The notes under the pieces are model-generated. The model did not search any database. It worked only from the letters and a program-made list of their open reading frames with translations, and was not told the origin of the DNA. DNA of 64,000 nt from Eutypa lata (Eukaryota > Ascomycota > Sordariomycetes > Xylariales > Diatrypaceae), in assembly GCA_022661535.1 (NCBI GenBank), contig JAKULF010000003.1, forward strand, positions 4,836,001 to 4,900,000, in the 5' to 3' direction. The position numbers and the translations under genes are program-made. Positions 60,777-64,000 of this stretch are shown here, piece after piece (positions within the stretch are counted from its first letter, which is position 1; every line of letters starts with the position of its first letter).

Positions 60777-61577
60777 TATAAAAGTCGAGCACACCTCCTC
60801 ACGTCTTGTCTCACAAGCTTAAGACTCTTTTGCGGAAGTCAAGCTCAATCTCACCGCGGGTTTCCGGAGTGACGCTTCATATATTTCTTGATTGCCTTTA
60901 TTACTACTCAACCTGGATGGACCATTGTATTGAAGGCTATGGAGGTCACAGTCGTAGACTACTTGGTCATTCATCAAGTGCTTTCCATTATGGCGCCTTA
61001 ACAGAAGGGATTCCATAGCAGAAAGGGTCATACAAACATACCTAGGTGGTTACCTGTCACATCCACTGACTATACTAGATCCCGTTACTAACGGGGCTTT
61101 CTAATGCTTAACACTACCTAACTTCGTATTACAGGTTTTTCTCCGGCCGAAGAGGCATTGCTTCTCCGCGCGACGCTTCAAGACTATATTCCGAACCCCA
61201 TACATCAAAAACGGTTGTTATACCGATTCTCGAAGCTATAGGTGATGTTCCTGCGCTACCTGGATTACGCAAGTTCCGGAGTGGCAGCCGATCATTGCTC
61301 AACTCCGTCTAGTGTCCGATGGAATTCGGAGATCGATCGCCCCCGATTCCTTGGAACCTTTGATGACCCTTTTAGGAGTCCCAGCCAGCTGTTCTCCCCG
61401 TTAGTTCGAAGCCCACGTCAGCCAATGAAGCCACTTTTTGCAAATCCTAACCAAACCGACGAAGCTGGTCATTTATGGAGCCCTCAATCCCCTCCGTCCC
61501 TTCCCAGTGCAATCAGCGCGAGCACGCACCCACGTGTGCCTTTAGGGGCTATCAGGTGGGGCCGACTACCGTGCTAG
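60777..61577 (+). pseudogene. Possible decayed coding relic (TATAAAAG, splice acceptor, frameshifted frames)
   Basis: A TATAAAAG at 60777-60784 lies upstream of a good 3' splice site at 61133-61134 (CTAAC branch 14 bases before ATTACAG). The next 35 codons read like protein (SPAEEALLLRATLQDYIPNP, then HQKRLLYRFSK) and end at a stop. A shifted frame at 61235 continues IGDVPALPGLRKFRSGSRSL before stopping. A third frame at 61242-61577 stays open. Successive frames of coding-like sequence suggest a degenerate gene rather than a live one. I recognise no family. Confidence is low because short blocks can look coding by chance. Confidence 0.25.
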
Positions 61578-64000
61578 GCTTGACTAACAGCAGACGAGCC
61601 GCCCAGTAGTTTATGAAATTCTGACATGTTAAGCCTGTACCTGACATAAAAGGTGCGGATCAATCTTTTCTTCCTCGTATTCAGAAAAGCCCGAGCTCCC
61701 GTCCCTTGAATGCATAATAGTCTGTCGGCGAGTTTTGAGCATTTCCCCCCAAGCTTTTGTGGTCACCAAGACAGCAGCATACGAGATCCGATAATACATA
61801 AGAACCACTTCTCCCACTCTCCACTGTACAAGAATAGAGCAGGGAACTCTCATGATTGAAGGGATACGTCAATAGAAGAGCTGAAGAGCCGCCTAACTTC
61901 TACGTAAGGGAAAGGGAATAAAATTTAAGCGATCATATATTATGGATAGCTCAGGGGCAAACCCAGAAAAATGAATGCTTAGATAACTATCCGAGCCCCA
62001 CCAGAGGTAGTTACAGCTAAGCCGGCGCATAAATTCGTTCCATAAATTTCCTACATATGGAGATAGTATGGATTCTTGAGTTATAAATATCATGTGACGA
62101 AAGCGACTAGTTGGCGTTTATGCGAGTAAATATAGATGACAATCATACTTCAGGGTCTGAATAGAGTTACGTTACCTACGTCACCATTGAAGAGAGTTCG
62201 CTATATAGGCATTTATAGTGATAATAACTAGGTAACATGTTAGGCTATGTGATATCTCACCGCTCATTTAGTCGCTACGACATGATAAAATATTCTCTGA
62301 ATAACTGTTGGAGACCATGTTTGTGTCTATCACCACATATATAACTATTGCGTTCATCATTGAGACATTATGTATGGACTGCTGCGTATTACAGGAATCA
62401 ACCATGATGAAGTCCCATCTATCCGATCCCCTGAGTGTCTCGCTAGCAGCAACTCTACCACTCGTGTCTATGAACGCTATCAATAACTACAACTACTTAT
62501 TGATAGGGTGTCCTGCATGTCGTGTTCTTTCTGTCAAGGTCAGATTCAGCTATATCCCCAAGAGTTGCTATACACATATCACAAAGGCTAGGTAATCAAG
62601 CCCCTGATCAGCCAAGCATGCCTACTACTGCGTCGGGGGTATGCCTTCCTGAAGCGTCTCCTCTCCTGGTCCCCTTCTAGGATACTGGTCTCACTTGAGG
62701 AAGTATGACTTCACAGTTTGTTGAAGCGCTTGATCAGACTTGGAAAGGTAGTATTTGGCTTAAATCAGTGCCTACCTAAACCACCTGGCTTTACCCACGA
62801 GTTAGAGTTAAAGATTGCCTTCTATCATTAGCTAGGATGGCTTAATGCAAAATAGATTTATAACTATTGACCCCATCCTAGAGATACATGAGACTTGAGA
62901 CTACGTTCAAGTTCTGTTTCAACATGTAGGCATGGCGGAAACGGCGTATCGGCAACGAGCCATCGGCCTCACTCATGCTACTCGCTACCCCTGAACATCA
63001 CGTAATATGAGTCCACAAGGCTCAACATTCAAAGCGTCATCGAACGTACAGAAGCTGAGAGGGCTCCGGTAAGTGTAGGAAGCCATAGTATTTCTTTCAG
63101 GACATGATCTCCGAAGAAACGCCTTTATGATACTCATCAGAAATGCCATTCTGGAGTAGGGCAGCTATGAGTCTCTAGTAGGACATACATAGGCAGCTAT
63201 TGATACTAGGATGGATTAACTTTATTTACACTATATTTATCAAGGAGCAAAGGGGGTTAATGTGAGGAGCCACAAACGCGCGAAACGCATCGAACTAGTA
63301 TATACACTACGGGTAGCTAAAAGTAACAATGAACATGATTACCACAAGCTGGGGTTCATGACCTTCATTCGAGCTTCAGCTTTGAGACGGATATAGGCGT
63401 TAACTGTCTGCATATGAGGTGAAGGTGTATCGGAAGGAACAGAGCTTTGTTGGGGGGGGGGTAATATATGACCATTAACGTCTGCTTCACTACAACTCAA
63501 GGGGGCTTCGCCCCCTTCATTTAGGCTGCTAGACCACCCGAAGCTTCGCTATCGAGACTTGTCACTTAGTCTTCACCTCAAACACCAGGTCTACACCTTA
63601 TACCCTAACACTACACTCGTAATGATCAGCCTCTTACATTCCATACTCACATAGGTAGAAACGATAAAGACCTAGGGTGTGTTCTTGCGGTTTTGAGAAG
63701 ACGAGGCAGACGGGCCTTAATAGAAAACTGATTGTGACCTACTTAGCTAATCGATTTTGGTTACCTACCTTCTGTAAAGGGGGATATATGGACCAATGTA
63801 CATATTCAAGTATCGCGTCGTTGACTGTCCGCATCCAAGTAGTTATAGGGGTACCCTATATATTGAGTACTAGCCCCTTAACTGCTAGTAGTGAGATAGA
63901 TCAGATTTGACTTTCCCTATGCCTCAAGGTCACTCAAGGAGGCCTGGTAGGGATATGTCGCCTGTAGCCGTAGGTACAAGTAGCTTATTACTTATAGTCA
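61578..64000. other. Gene-free right end with a strong hairpin
   Basis: No supported coding sequence. It holds a GC-rich hairpin at 63499-63517 and a G10 run near 63452. Short frames near 62308 and 63677 show no similarity I can name. Confidence 0.5.
63499..63517. repeat. Perfect 8-bp hairpin AAGGGGGC-TTC-GCCCCCTT
   Basis: AAGGGGGC and GCCCCCTT are exact inverted arms around a 3-base loop, in A+T-moderate noncoding DNA. A second short palindrome, CGAAGCTTCG, lies 20 bases further on. Function unknown. Confidence 0.8.

Overview
The window is nuclear DNA of a filamentous ascomycete (Pezizomycotina, most likely a Sordariomycete). The evidence is eukaryotic housekeeping genes broken by short introns (45-290 nt, GTAAGT/GTATGT donors, CTAAC/CTGAC branch sites), filamentous-fungal protein families, and transposons reduced to almost pure A+T in a way typical of repeat-induced point mutation (RIP). 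Species cannot be named from the sequence.

Layout. 0-3.4 kb: the 3' end of a penta-EF-hand calcium protein converges on a metallo-beta-lactamase-fold gene. 3.4-12.3 kb: a gene desert holding a 261-bp MITE-like element with a 5-bp target duplication and a 2.9-kb RIP-destroyed DNA transposon with ~105-bp terminal inverted repeats and an 8-bp target duplication. 12.3-25.5 kb: a compact housekeeping block with a fungal double zinc-binding protein, TLS1 (C9orf78 family), acylphosphatase, the spliceosomal helicase PRP16 and the ribosome-assembly factor PWP1. The divergent PRP16/PWP1 promoter is split by an 879-bp RIP-mutated Tc1/mariner-type element. 25.5-34.9 kb: a serine-rich conserved fungal protein between long intergenic stretches. 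34.9-43.5 kb: a GC-rich membrane-anchored NodB polysaccharide deacetylase, a Cys/Met-metabolism PLP enzyme and a TRP-like (Pkd2/Flc) membrane protein. 47-57.8 kb: a secreted acidic repeat protein, a MutL homologue of MLH2/hPMS1 type, lumazine synthase (RIB4) and a disordered conserved fungal protein. 57.8-64 kb: nearly gene-free, with one possible decayed coding relic.

The genes do not form a biosynthetic or defence cluster. They are mostly independent housekeeping genes in convergent or divergent pairs, so neighbours say little about function. The unusual content lies in the mobile elements (clean termini around ruined interiors), in a palindromic octamer (ACCTAGGT) recurring about ten times and only outside genes, and in a secreted protein of unknown role. 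I found no clear novel multi-gene system and no tRNA, rRNA or CRISPR.
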